Shown here in pieces: positions 1 through 5,412 of a DNA stretch of 5,888 nucleotides. The stretch comes from Clostridia bacterium (GTDB lineage: Bacteria; Bacillota; Clostridia; Oscillospirales; CAG-272). The translations under genes and the position numbers were made by a program. The stretch is from positions 1-5,888 of the forward strand of contig JAFQOC010000362.1 of the NCBI GenBank assembly GCA_017420845.1, written 5' to 3'. Under the pieces are notes generated by a model, which was given only the letters and a program-made list of their open reading frames with translations, was not told where the DNA came from and searched no databases. Positions within the stretch are counted from its first letter, which is position 1; every line of letters begins with the position of its first letter.

Positions 1-56
1 TACCGCAACCCAACGCACCGACAAACCCAAATTTGAAAAAAACATTGCACAAATAA

Positions 57-91
57 AAACGGCGTTAACCCGTGAAAGGGCAACGCCGTTT
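57..91 (-). terminator. Intrinsic terminator of the acyl carrier protein gene
   Basis: The arm at 57-66 (AAACGGCGTT) pairs perfectly with 82-91, and CCC at 69-71 pairs with GGG at 78-80, leaving a small internal bulge and a six-base loop (72-77). Read on the minus strand, the hairpin runs into a T-rich tract (GTTTTTATTT at 51-60). It starts 8 bases after the ACP stop codon, which is the usual place for a Rho-independent terminator. Confidence 0.88.
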
Positions 92-98
92 GAATGGA

Positions 99-323
99 TT
101 ACTGCAGGCTCTCAAGGTACTCCACCACGTCGCCGACAGTCACAAGCTTGTGAATATCATCGTCGTCGATGGTGATATCGAACTTCTCCTCGCAGATCAT
201 GATGAGATTGGCCAATTCAATGGAATTGATACCCAAATCGGCAGACAGCTCAGCGTCCTCGGTGACGGTCGCGGGATCAATCTTCAATTCTTCTTCGAGC
301 AGCTTCTTCATGGTTTCAAGCAT
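99..323 (-). CDS. Acyl carrier protein, variant with GINSIE phosphopantetheine site
   Basis: This 74-residue acidic protein has the size and helix pattern of an acyl carrier protein. Such proteins carry growing acyl chains on a 4'-phosphopantetheine arm in the cytoplasm. The attachment serine is Ser34, in the motif D29-L-G-I-N-S-I-E-L. Canonical fatty-acid ACPs have DSL there, so Asp is replaced by Asn and Leu by Ile. Helix II/III features (CEEKFDI, D-rich loop, TVGDVVEYLE) are intact. The ATG at 321-323 is preceded by GGAG with a 9-base spacer. The gene stands alone, with its own promoter and terminator and no fab genes beside it. It may therefore be a secondary ACP serving a specialised acyl or aminoacyl pathway and not the main FAS ACP. 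The family call is secure; the partner pathway is unknown. Confidence 0.93.
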   Translation of the reverse strand: MLETMKKLLEEELKIDPATVTEDAELSADLGINSIELANLIMICEEKFDITIDDDDIHKLVTVGDVVEYLESLQ

Positions 324-432
324 ATGTGTAATCTCCGTTTCTCCGCATTGCGGTTGATGTCGGGTATTTCGACCCGCCGGCCGGTCATACGGTGCCGTAT
401 TTCCAAGCCTTTTCTTTCATAACAACATCACC

Positions 433-461
433 ATTATACTCCACGGAAGTTGATTTGTCAA
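433..461 (-). promoter_or_regulatory. Sigma-A promoter for the acyl carrier protein gene
   Basis: On the minus strand, TTGACA (456-461) and TATAAT (433-438) are separated by exactly 17 bases (439-455), a perfect match to the vegetative promoter consensus. Transcription would begin near 426, giving a leader of about 100 nt before the ACP start codon. Such a perfect promoter suggests strong constitutive expression unless the leader modulates it. Confidence 0.88.
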
Positions 462-524
462 GATGTTTTCAAATTTTTCTCGGTAAAATCGTGAATTTTC
501 GGTGAAAAACATATGAAATTCGAC

Positions 525-1076
525 TCAGTTCCCTCCCGCCGGAGTCGTAATGGGGTCAACGGTAACAGTAGACAGAACCCCCAACGTTTCTTCATCATGA
601 GTTAGGCGAAGTCGGGGCGCCTTGTCCGTGGGCAGGGTAACAGACAGATAGCAAAGCGAATAATCCTGTGTACCATCCCCCTCTTCATAAGTCAGATCAA
701 TGATGTAGCCGTTATCTGTTTGGGACAGAGCAGACTTGACCGTCAGAGCAGCGCCTCCGTGGGGATAGTATATGATATAGGTAAAGCTTGTATTCCCCTC
801 GGAGGAGATTTCCCGTCGAAGGGTATAGGCCTGAAAGTGATCGTTTCGATCAGGTCTGCTACACCCGGCCAGCCATTCCCCGATGGGCTCGTTCAAGGGA
901 TACTCATCGATTCGCAAACCGTCCTGCAAAATCAGCTCAACCCCCTCTACAGGAGTCAGTACCTCGGGAGCGAAGGTCTCCCGATCCTCATAGGACGGCT
1001 CTCCCCCACATGAAGATAGCAAAATAGTCATCGCAGAAAGAAACGCGATCATCAGGCAGAAAAATTTCGGTTTCAT
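525..1076 (-). CDS. Small predicted lipoprotein of unknown function
   Basis: From the ATG at 1074-1076 the protein has 183 residues. It begins with a lysine, a hydrophobic stretch (about residues 5-20) and a lipobox L20-S-S-C23, followed by GG. This is a type II signal peptide, so the mature protein should be lipid-anchored at Cys23 on the outer face of the membrane. The mature part is acidic and probably mostly beta-strand (FTYIIYYPHGGAALTV, YSLCYLSVTLP), with Cys residues in AGCSR and SLCY. I do not recognise a family. An in-frame ATG two codons upstream (1080-1082) is less likely, because AGAGG (1084-1088) would sit almost against it; the chosen start has a 7-base spacer. The gene has its own promoter at 1147-1175 and diverges from spoIIGA. 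I found no convincing terminator after it. Confidence 0.82.
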   Translation of the reverse strand: MKPKFFCLMIAFLSAMTILLSSCGGEPSYEDRETFAPEVLTPVEGVELILQDGLRIDEYPLNEPIGEWLAGCSRPDRNDHFQAYTLRREISSEGNTSFTYIIYYPHGGAALTVKSALSQTDNGYIIDLTYEEGDGTQDYSLCYLSVTLPTDKAPRLRLTHDEETLGVLSTVTVDPITTPAGGN

Positions 1077-1083
1077 GGACATA

Positions 1084-1088
1084 CCTCT
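1084..1088 (-). promoter_or_regulatory. Ribosome binding site deciding the lipoprotein start
   Basis: Minus-strand AGAGG lies 7 bases before the ATG at 1074-1076 but only one base before the ATG at 1080-1082. The spacing favours the downstream ATG and shortens the protein by two residues. Confidence 0.7.
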
Positions 1089-1146
1089 GTACCGGAAGAC
1101 GTATACTATAGCGTTTCTCGTCCCCCGTCTTTCTTTTCACGCAAAC

Positions 1147-1175
1147 ATTATACACGACTTTTCCTCGGCAGTCAA
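1147..1175 (-). promoter_or_regulatory. Sigma-A promoter for the lipoprotein gene
   Basis: On the minus strand, TTGACT (1170-1175) and TATAAT (1147-1152) are separated by 17 bases, so 11 of 12 positions match consensus. The start point would be near 1140, giving a leader of about 64 nt. It lies about 40 bp from the first Spo0A-type box of the divergent spoIIGA promoter, so a bound regulator there could affect both directions. Confidence 0.82.
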
Positions 1176-1214
1176 GTGGAATTTATGAATTTTCCCGGAG
1201 TAAAGGCAGGAATC

Positions 1215-1253
1215 TGTCGAAGAAAATTGACCGTCGGAATGCTCGGAGCGACA
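1215..1253 (+). promoter_or_regulatory. Cluster of Spo0A-type boxes upstream of spoIIGA
   Basis: A perfect match to the 0A box consensus TGTCGAA lies at 1215-1221. Two weaker 5-of-7 candidates follow: CGTCGGA at 1232-1238 and, on the opposite strand, TGTCGCT at 1247-1253. Relative to a start point near 1287 they fall at about -72, -55 and -40. In Bacillus subtilis, Spo0A~P activates spoIIG from boxes in comparable positions, the nearest overlapping the -35 region. The first box is seen directly; the role of the other two is inferred. Confidence 0.65.
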
Positions 1254-1274
1254 AACACCGCAGGCGATTTCATG

Positions 1275-1280
1275 TATAAT
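1275..1280 (+). promoter_or_regulatory. -10 element of the spoIIGA-sigE promoter
   Basis: A perfect TATAAT lies 26 bases before the spoIIGA start codon. At a 17-base distance the sequence is CAAACA, and at 22 bases (the unusual spacing of B. subtilis spoIIG) it is AGCGAC. Neither resembles TTGACA. A good -10 without a -35 fits a sigma-A promoter that depends on an activator, here presumably Spo0A. Confidence 0.65.
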
Positions 1281-1306
1281 GTTGATATGAATCACAGGAG
1301 GTACAT

Positions 1307-2173
1307 ATGACGGTCGAGATCTATGGAGATCTGCTCTTCCTCATAAACATGGGGATGGATGCTCTCTGTCTGGGACTGACGGGGCGCATTCTTAACCAAA
1401 GACTGCCGCGAGGTCGTTTCTGGCTCGCCTCGGTACTGGGGGGGATCTACGCGGTAGTGGCTCTATTTTTGGACGTAGGACAGGCCTTGGCATTGGCAGC
1501 AGACGGGGCCGTCTGCCTTGGTATGTGTTGGCTTGTCTTTGGGGGCAGGGGACCGGGTGGAGTCCTGGGGGCAACAGGTTTATATTTTTTTCTTTCCATG
1601 GCTTTGGGAGGCATCATGACCGCCCTGTATCAAGGCTTAAACCGTTTAGGCCTGGATCAATGGCTTCCCGACGGCGAGGAAGGCATGGGGGTTTGGCTGT
1701 TCACGCTGCTGGCTCTGTTGGCTACCGCCTTGTCATTGTGGGGGGGCAAACGGTTCAAGCATTCCTCCATGCTTCAAATATGTGCGGTTGAGCTATGGTT
1801 AAGCGACGTATCCGTCACGGTGGAGGGCATGGTGGATACGGGAAATCTTCTTCGAGAGCCCATAAGCGGGCGTCCTGTGCTTTGTACTGAGGCCAAATGG
1901 CTGGCGCCCCTTTTACCGAATGAATGGAAAGAAATTATGCAAAACGGCATCACAGACCAAACGGACTCCCTCGATCACTTGCGAGGATTGCGTCTGATTC
2001 CCACATCCACCGCCGATGGTGAAGCTCTTTTGATCGGTTTTTTACCGGATCGTGTATGCCTGCGTTGGCAAAAACAGGGAAAAAGCTATAGCAAAGAGGT
2101 AGACGCGGTCGTGGCCTGTGTCCGTCATTTGCATGGGACACAAGCGCTGATCCCTATTGATCTTTTGACATAA
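1307..2173 (+). CDS. spoIIGA: Sporulation sigma-E factor processing peptidase SpoIIGA
   Basis: SpoIIGA is the membrane aspartic protease that starts mother-cell gene expression by removing the pro-sequence of sigma-E at the sporulation septum. The 288-residue protein is close to the usual length (about 300). Its N-terminal half is very hydrophobic, with about five membrane segments (roughly residues 5-27, 37-56, 58-79, 86-108 and 128-146). The C-terminal cytoplasmic half carries D177-T-G-N followed by LLREPISGRPV, the conserved catalytic block of this family; the corresponding Asp183 of B. subtilis is essential. The ATG is preceded by AGGAGG (1296-1301) with a 5-base spacer. The gene lies 29 bases before sigE, its substrate gene, in the conserved operon order. 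It is driven by a TATAAT with upstream Spo0A-type boxes. The early part is GC-rich with many Gly codons, but the frame is intact. Confidence 0.96.
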   Translation: MTVEIYGDLLFLINMGMDALCLGLTGRILNQRLPRGRFWLASVLGGIYAVVALFLDVGQALALAADGAVCLGMCWLVFGGRGPGGVLGATGLYFFLSMALGGIMTALYQGLNRLGLDQWLPDGEEGMGVWLFTLLALLATALSLWGGKRFKHSSMLQICAVELWLSDVSVTVEGMVDTGNLLREPISGRPVLCTEAKWLAPLLPNEWKEIMQNGITDQTDSLDHLRGLRLIPTSTADGEALLIGFLPDRVCLRWQKQGKSYSKEVDAVVACVRHLHGTQALIPIDLLT

Positions 2174-2202
2174 ATCTTTTGGAATAAAAGGAGGTCTTTT
2201 GA

Positions 2203-2937
2203 ATGCCTGCACTCGATTTGCTCCGTATAATGCGTCAAAATAGGCTTGTACGTAAGTGGTTGATCCGTTTTTTCCCGCGGAGGGGATTGTACTACATAAA
2301 TGGTCCTGAGGTCCTCCCGCAACCTTTATCCAAAGAGGAAGAGAGTGATATCATTCTTCTCATGGAGAACGGAAACGAAGCTCAGGCAGAGGCGGCTCGG
2401 CTCTGCCTTATTGAACGGAATCTTCGGTTGGTTGCCTTCATTGCCCGGCGTTATGAAAACTCGGGGGTGGGGATCGAGGATCTGATTTCCATAGGAACTT
2501 TGGGGCTCATCAAAGCGGTTGGAACCTTTCGATCAGACAAGAATATCAAGTTGGCCACCTACGCCTCCCGATGTATTGAAAACGAAATTCTGATGTATCT
2601 GCGTAAGATCAGCGGCAAGCAGGAGGTGTCCCTGGAAGAGCCGTTGAATACCGACTGGGACGGCAATGAACTGCTGCTGTCCGATGTGCTGAGCTGCGAC
2701 GAGGAGCCTGTCATACGGGAGATCGAGGATGCGGAGGAAAAGCAAGCTCTCCGCCGCGCGGTTGCCGGTCTGACGGAACGGGAACGGTTTATCATTGAGT
2801 TACGATTTGGTTTGAACGGACGGAGGGAGCAAACACAAAGCGAGGTAGCAGAGCTATTGGGCATCTCTCAATCCTATATCTCCAGATTGGAAAAAAAGAT
2901 TCTCAGAAAGCTTCGGATTGCATTGGAAGGATCATAA
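2203..2937 (+). CDS. sigE: RNA polymerase sporulation sigma-E factor (pro-form)
   Basis: This 244-residue sigma-70-family factor directs early mother-cell transcription in sporulation. It is made inactive with a basic, amphipathic N-terminal pro-sequence (residues 1 to about 30) that tethers it to the membrane. The junction Y30-Y31-I-N-G-P-E-V-L-P closely matches the B. subtilis cleavage site (YYIGGSEALP), so SpoIIGA should cut near residue 30. Region 2 spans about residues 65-135 (IERNLRLVAFIARRYEN, EDLISIGTLGLIKAV, KLATYASRCIENEILMYLR). A linker with DWDGNELLLSDVL follows. Region 4 spans about residues 185-240, with its helix-turn-helix at TQSEVAELLGISQSYISRLEK. The ribosome binding site AAGGAGGT (2188-2195) has a 7-base spacer. 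It is cotranscribed with spoIIGA. No sigG follows, although many clostridia have it there. I saw no clear terminator directly after the stop. Confidence 0.97.
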   Translation: MPALDLLRIMRQNRLVRKWLIRFFPRRGLYYINGPEVLPQPLSKEEESDIILLMENGNEAQAEAARLCLIERNLRLVAFIARRYENSGVGIEDLISIGTLGLIKAVGTFRSDKNIKLATYASRCIENEILMYLRKISGKQEVSLEEPLNTDWDGNELLLSDVLSCDEEPVIREIEDAEEKQALRRAVAGLTERERFIIELRFGLNGRREQTQSEVAELLGISQSYISRLEKKILRKLRIALEGS

Positions 2938-3074
2938 TTCAACCTATTAGGTGCTTCATCCCACAGTTTTGCGGAAACGTTCATACAGCCTTCACGAAGC
3001 CGTGTTATCATATAGAAAAATCCGCCACACCTATCTTCTCGTTCATGACTTTTCGACGGCGGACGCATTACGCA

Positions 3075-3080
3075 AAAGGA
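3075..3080 (+). promoter_or_regulatory. Ribosome binding site deciding the zinc-ribbon protein start
   Basis: AAAGGA lies 8 bases before the ATG at 3089-3091 but only 2 bases before the ATG at 3083-3085. The spacing favours the later ATG. The open frame extends back to an ATG at 2951, but the 46 extra residues have no ribosome binding site and do not look like part of the protein. Confidence 0.65.
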
Positions 3081-3088
3081 ATATGTTT

Positions 3089-3532
3089 ATGAAACGAAAT
3101 AAAATATCCGAAAAAATGGCGCTTTTTTTCAGCGGACGATATGGACCGGATAATCTGTACAATGCATTGTTCTCTGTTGAACTGATCCTTCTGTTTTTGG
3201 GAGCGGTATTCAGTCTTCTCGGGAAGATTGCTCCCGCTCTCCGGGTTGCATCGGTCATTCTGTACGCTCTGTCCTTGAGCATCTTGATCTTCGCTATGTA
3301 CCGTTTCTTTTCCCGAAATGTTCTCCGACGTCGGAGAGAAAATGAAGCGTGGCTCCGCTTCAAGGCCAAATTCACCCGCAAAAAGAAGCCTACTCTGCCC
3401 CCCGACACCCCCACTCACATTTTCCGCGTTTGTCCCAAATGTAACGCTACCCTGCGCCTGCCTCGACAGGAAGGCAAGCATCAGGTGAAATGTCCGCGTT
3501 GCGGCGTTCTTTTTGGGATCAAGGTAAAATGA
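3089..3532 (+). CDS. Small two-helix membrane protein with C-terminal zinc ribbon
   Basis: From the chosen start the protein has 147 residues. A short basic N-terminus leads into FFSGRYGPDNLYNAL (residues 13-27). Two hydrophobic segments follow (about 28-46 and 50-73) with only a short turn between them. A strongly basic stretch (residues 76-100, RRRREN and RKKK) then suggests that the tail is cytoplasmic. The C-terminus holds a four-cysteine zinc ribbon: C115-P-K-C118 and C135-P-R-C138, 16 residues apart. Proteins of this build, with a GRYG-type N-terminal motif, occur widely in Firmicutes as uncharacterised zinc-finger proteins; this is from memory, and no function is established that I can name. 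It follows sigE by 151 bases on the same strand and ends in the strong hairpin at 3532-3569. No clear promoter was found in the gap, so readthrough from sigE is possible. Confidence 0.85.
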   Translation: MKRNKISEKMALFFSGRYGPDNLYNALFSVELILLFLGAVFSLLGKIAPALRVASVILYALSLSILIFAMYRFFSRNVLRRRRENEAWLRFKAKFTRKKKPTLPPDTPTHIFRVCPKCNATLRLPRQEGKHQVKCPRCGVLFGIKVK

Positions 3533-3569
3533 AAACACGGCGTACACCCAAACGTGTGCGCCGTGTTTT
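3532..3569. terminator. Bidirectional terminator between convergent genes
   Basis: A 16-bp stem pairs 3532-3547 with 3554-3569, with only one T-G wobble and a six-base loop. On the plus strand it runs into TTTTT, ending the zinc-ribbon gene; its 5' arm starts on the last base of that gene's TGA. On the minus strand it is followed by CATTTTACC, so with the paired AAAA/TTTT ends it can also stop transcription of the SGNH hydrolase gene, whose stop lies 8 bases away. Confidence 0.9.
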
Positions 3570-3576
3570 TCAGCTT

Positions 3577-4569
3577 TTAAAGGTTTAATAAACCCAATTT
3601 TCGTATCCCCTCCGCCACTCGCTCACCCATGATCTTCGCCCCTGCGGCGTTGGGATGAATGCCATCGGTAAAGGTGATGGGCCACCCCTCAGATTCAATG
3701 ACGTAGCCGTTGGGGTATTCACTCATAAGACGACGGATGATCATAGCATGGGTCTGTTGGAGGGGAATAACATAAACTACAGGAACATCGGGATAACGGC
3801 GGTAAAGGAGGGACATGGTGGCATTCATGGCGTTCATGTACTCCAGCATGGAAAAATCCATGTCGTTGGTGCCGTGGTTGATGACGATCAGGTCGGGCTT
3901 TTGGTTGGCAGCGGGGGACTCCTCCACAGTATTCCGCCAGCTCAGGCCGTCGATGGCCTTGGCCATGGTGTTGAACCAACCCGTGCGAATCATGCCCGTG
4001 GCACCGTAGCCGATGTAGTAGGGGGTCACGCCCAGGGCCTCGGCGCAGTACCAGGGGTAGGCGTGGGTGGCGCTGTTGCCGTCGCTGTCGGCGGCCATGC
4101 TGATAGCGCGGATGCCCTCGGTGATGCTGTCACCGTAGAAGAAGACCAGGGGGGCGGTGGGCTTGATGCCCCACAGCTTCCCTCCCGCGGCGGGAGTGAT
4201 CGACTTCAAGGCGAAGCCGATCTCCTCGTACCACTTCCCCTCCCCCTCGGTCATGCCGTCGGCAATGATGCAAACGGCGTGGCGATCGCTGTCGGGCAGG
4301 TGGACGGTGGGATCGGTGATATGGCGGCGGATGGGCTCACTCCCGTCGATGGAATAGGCGTAGTAGGGGACGCGGATGTGGGTGATGTCGGTGAAATCCA
4401 GCATGACGGAGGTACAGCCCTCGGTCATGAAGTAGACCTGGGCACCGTCGGTGGTGGTGGCCATGTGGGGGACACCCTCCACCTCCTTCTCAAACCAGCG
4501 GCCCAGGAAGTAGGGCTTGGATTCCTCCAGGATCTCATAGGTGCGGTGGTTGACAATGTATGTATTCAT
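3577..4569 (-). CDS. SGNH/GDSL-family hydrolase, CE2-like esterase
   Basis: The 330-residue protein has all the SGNH hydrolase blocks in order. Block I is FYGDSITEG with nucleophile Ser148, block II is GYGATG (187-192, oxyanion glycine), block III is NHGTND with Asn235, and block V is DGIHPNAAG with Asp302 and His305. The first 135 or so residues look like a beta-rich domain ahead of the catalytic one. This arrangement and length resemble carbohydrate esterase family 2 (sugar O-deacetylases), but the substrate cannot be read from sequence. There is no signal peptide, so it should act in the cytoplasm, perhaps on imported acetylated sugars. The ATG has GGAG with a 7-base spacer. The gene begins inside the end of the upstream membrane-protein gene (35-bp overlap, different frame), so the two are probably cotranscribed. 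It ends at the shared terminator. Confidence 0.9.
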   Translation of the reverse strand: MNTYIVNHRTYEILEESKPYFLGRWFEKEVEGVPHMATTTDGAQVYFMTEGCTSVMLDFTDITHIRVPYYAYSIDGSEPIRRHITDPTVHLPDSDRHAVCIIADGMTEGEGKWYEEIGFALKSITPAAGGKLWGIKPTAPLVFFYGDSITEGIRAISMAADSDGNSATHAYPWYCAEALGVTPYYIGYGATGMIRTGWFNTMAKAIDGLSWRNTVEESPAANQKPDLIVINHGTNDMDFSMLEYMNAMNATMSLLYRRYPDVPVVYVIPLQQTHAMIIRRLMSEYPNGYVIESEGWPITFTDGIHPNAAGAKIMGERVAEGIRKLGLLNL

Positions 4570-5134
4570 GTTTTTTCTCCGTAATATAAGCGTGGGCAGT
4601 TGACAAAAGATGCTCCGTGTCGGTCAGATAGGCCAGCGTAATGGTGGTACCGTTCTTGAAGTCAAGGCGGATGTGGGTGCCGTCCACCGCCGTGATGCCC
4701 CGGAGATGATTCCATGGGTGGGTCTGGCGGCGAGGCTCGGCGCGGAGGCTGACGACCGTGAAGGCTGTATCGGTATAGCGGATGGAGTCACCGTACTTGC
4801 GGCGCAAAAGGACCCAGATCACGGCCACCAAAAGAGCGGACGAGCTGCAAAGCACTCCGCCGAGCAAGTACACAATATCCTTTTTGACAAAAAACAGGAT
4901 CAAAAGTGCCAGCATCACGCCAAGCAGGACAATAAAGCCCCACATGACACCGCGGATCAGCTGAGCGCGGTTGGAGGTGCAGAGCGTACCGTCCGTGGCG
5001 GGGATCGGTGAAATGGGCTCCGCCTCCCTTTTCCACTTGTTCATTCTACGCATGATCCCGTAGACCGCCGATGCGGCCACGATCCCGCTCCCCACAGAGC
5101 CGAAGATCAGCATCAGTATTTCAGTCGTTGTCAT
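4535..5134 (-). CDS. Three-helix membrane protein with possible PH-like C-terminal domain
   Basis: This 199-residue protein of unrecognised family has an N-terminal membrane segment (about residues 5-27) and a basic loop with RRMNKWKRE. Two more segments follow (about 61-83 and 87-110), then RRKYGD and a soluble tail. The tail (about 117-186: IRYTDTAFTVVSL, HPWNHLRGITAVDGTHIRLDFKNGTTITLAYL) looks like successive beta-strands closed by a helix. That pattern recalls bacterial PH-like domains that follow membrane helices, but this is a guess from shape. The ATG has AAGGAG with an 8-base spacer. It is the first gene of a two-gene unit and overlaps the start of the SGNH hydrolase gene by 35 bp. 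A candidate extended -10 promoter lies at 5174-5182. Confidence 0.82.
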   Translation of the reverse strand: MTTTEILMLIFGSVGSGIVAASAVYGIMRRMNKWKREAEPISPIPATDGTLCTSNRAQLIRGVMWGFIVLLGVMLALLILFFVKKDIVYLLGGVLCSSSALLVAVIWVLLRRKYGDSIRYTDTAFTVVSLRAEPRRQTHPWNHLRGITAVDGTHIRLDFKNGTTITLAYLTDTEHLLSTAHAYITEKKHEYIHCQPPHL

Positions 5135-5173
5135 GGTCGTTCTCCTTTGCGTATATTGGATCTAACATTCCCC

Positions 5174-5182
5174 ATTCTACCA
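5174..5182 (-). promoter_or_regulatory. Candidate extended -10 promoter for the membrane protein/SGNH unit
   Basis: On the minus strand TGG-TAGAAT gives an extended -10 (TGn plus a 5-of-6 hexamer). At 17 bases the -35 would be ATTAGT (5197-5202), a poor match that falls inside the terminal repeat of the palindromic element. The leader would be about 33 nt. Confidence 0.5.
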
Positions 5183-5195
5183 TAAAAACAACCAA

Positions 5196-5363
5196 TACTA
5201 ATTTCCGATTAAAATATTGAACCTTGTCTGCCCTCTCCGTCACGCCAAGGGCGTGCCACCTCCCCCAAAGGGGGAGGCTTATGCAAGGCTCTCCCTTTGG
5301 GAGAGCTCCCGCGAAGCGGGTGAGAGGGCAAAACAAATTCAAGGTTTTAAAAACAAATTAGTA
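5196..5363. repeat. MITE-like compound palindromic intergenic element
   Basis: The 168-bp stretch has nested inverted symmetry. The ends are TACTAATTT (5196-5204) and AAATTAGTA (5355-5363), next come AACCTTG (5220-5226) and CAAGGTT (5340-5346), and then TGCCCTCTC (5229-5237) and GAGAGGGCA (5322-5330). Inside the last pair lie four tight hairpins with three-base loops: 5241-5255 (6 bp), 5259-5277 (8 bp), 5288-5306 (8 bp) and 5308-5320 (5 bp). The second and third can also pair with each other into one long stem. The outermost bases could be a TA target duplication around CTAATTT/AAATTAG ends, as for IS630/Tc1-type MITEs. It encodes no protein. Similar CTCTCC/GCGAAGCGGG hairpin repeats are, from memory, common between genes in Ruminococcaceae. 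Confidence 0.78.
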
Positions 5364-5412
5364 CAAATTTTCAAAATCAGGGATGATCGGGCGATTTTTG
5401 GAACGATCGGTC

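Noticed and set aside
385..420. Possible 11-residue upstream peptide (MKEKAWKYGTV) in the ACP leader
   Set aside because: Its ATG would lie only about 6 nt from the predicted transcript start with no Shine-Dalgarno sequence, and there is no amino-acid bias suggesting attenuation.
72..422. Plus-strand open frame across the ACP gene, terminator and leader
   Set aside because: It is antisense to a clear acyl carrier protein, begins inside the terminator hairpin and has no recognisable domain.
462..524. Possible terminator after the lipoprotein gene
   Set aside because: The only pairing found is a 5-bp all-AT stem (AAAAT/ATTTT) without a GC-rich stem, which is too weak to call.
2980..3015. CATACA and CATATAG as sigma-E or sigma-G promoter elements before the zinc-ribbon gene
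   Set aside because: Neither has a matching -35 at the right distance, so the similarity is likely chance in AT-rich sequence.
2951..3088. N-terminal extension of the zinc-ribbon protein to the ATG at 2951
   Set aside because: The 46 extra residues show no protein-like pattern and no ribosome binding site precedes them. AAAGGA at 3075-3080 points to the ATG at 3089.
3655..4584. Long plus-strand open frame (309 codons) opposite the SGNH hydrolase
   Set aside because: It is low-complexity, rich in Gly, Val and His, and lacks a ribosome binding site. The minus strand here encodes a protein with all the SGNH motifs, so the plus frame is a shadow of GC-rich codon use.
5364..5412. GATCG/CGATC inverted repeat just after luxS as a terminator
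   Set aside because: The stem is only 5 bp with a loop of about 14 bases and no adjacent U tract.
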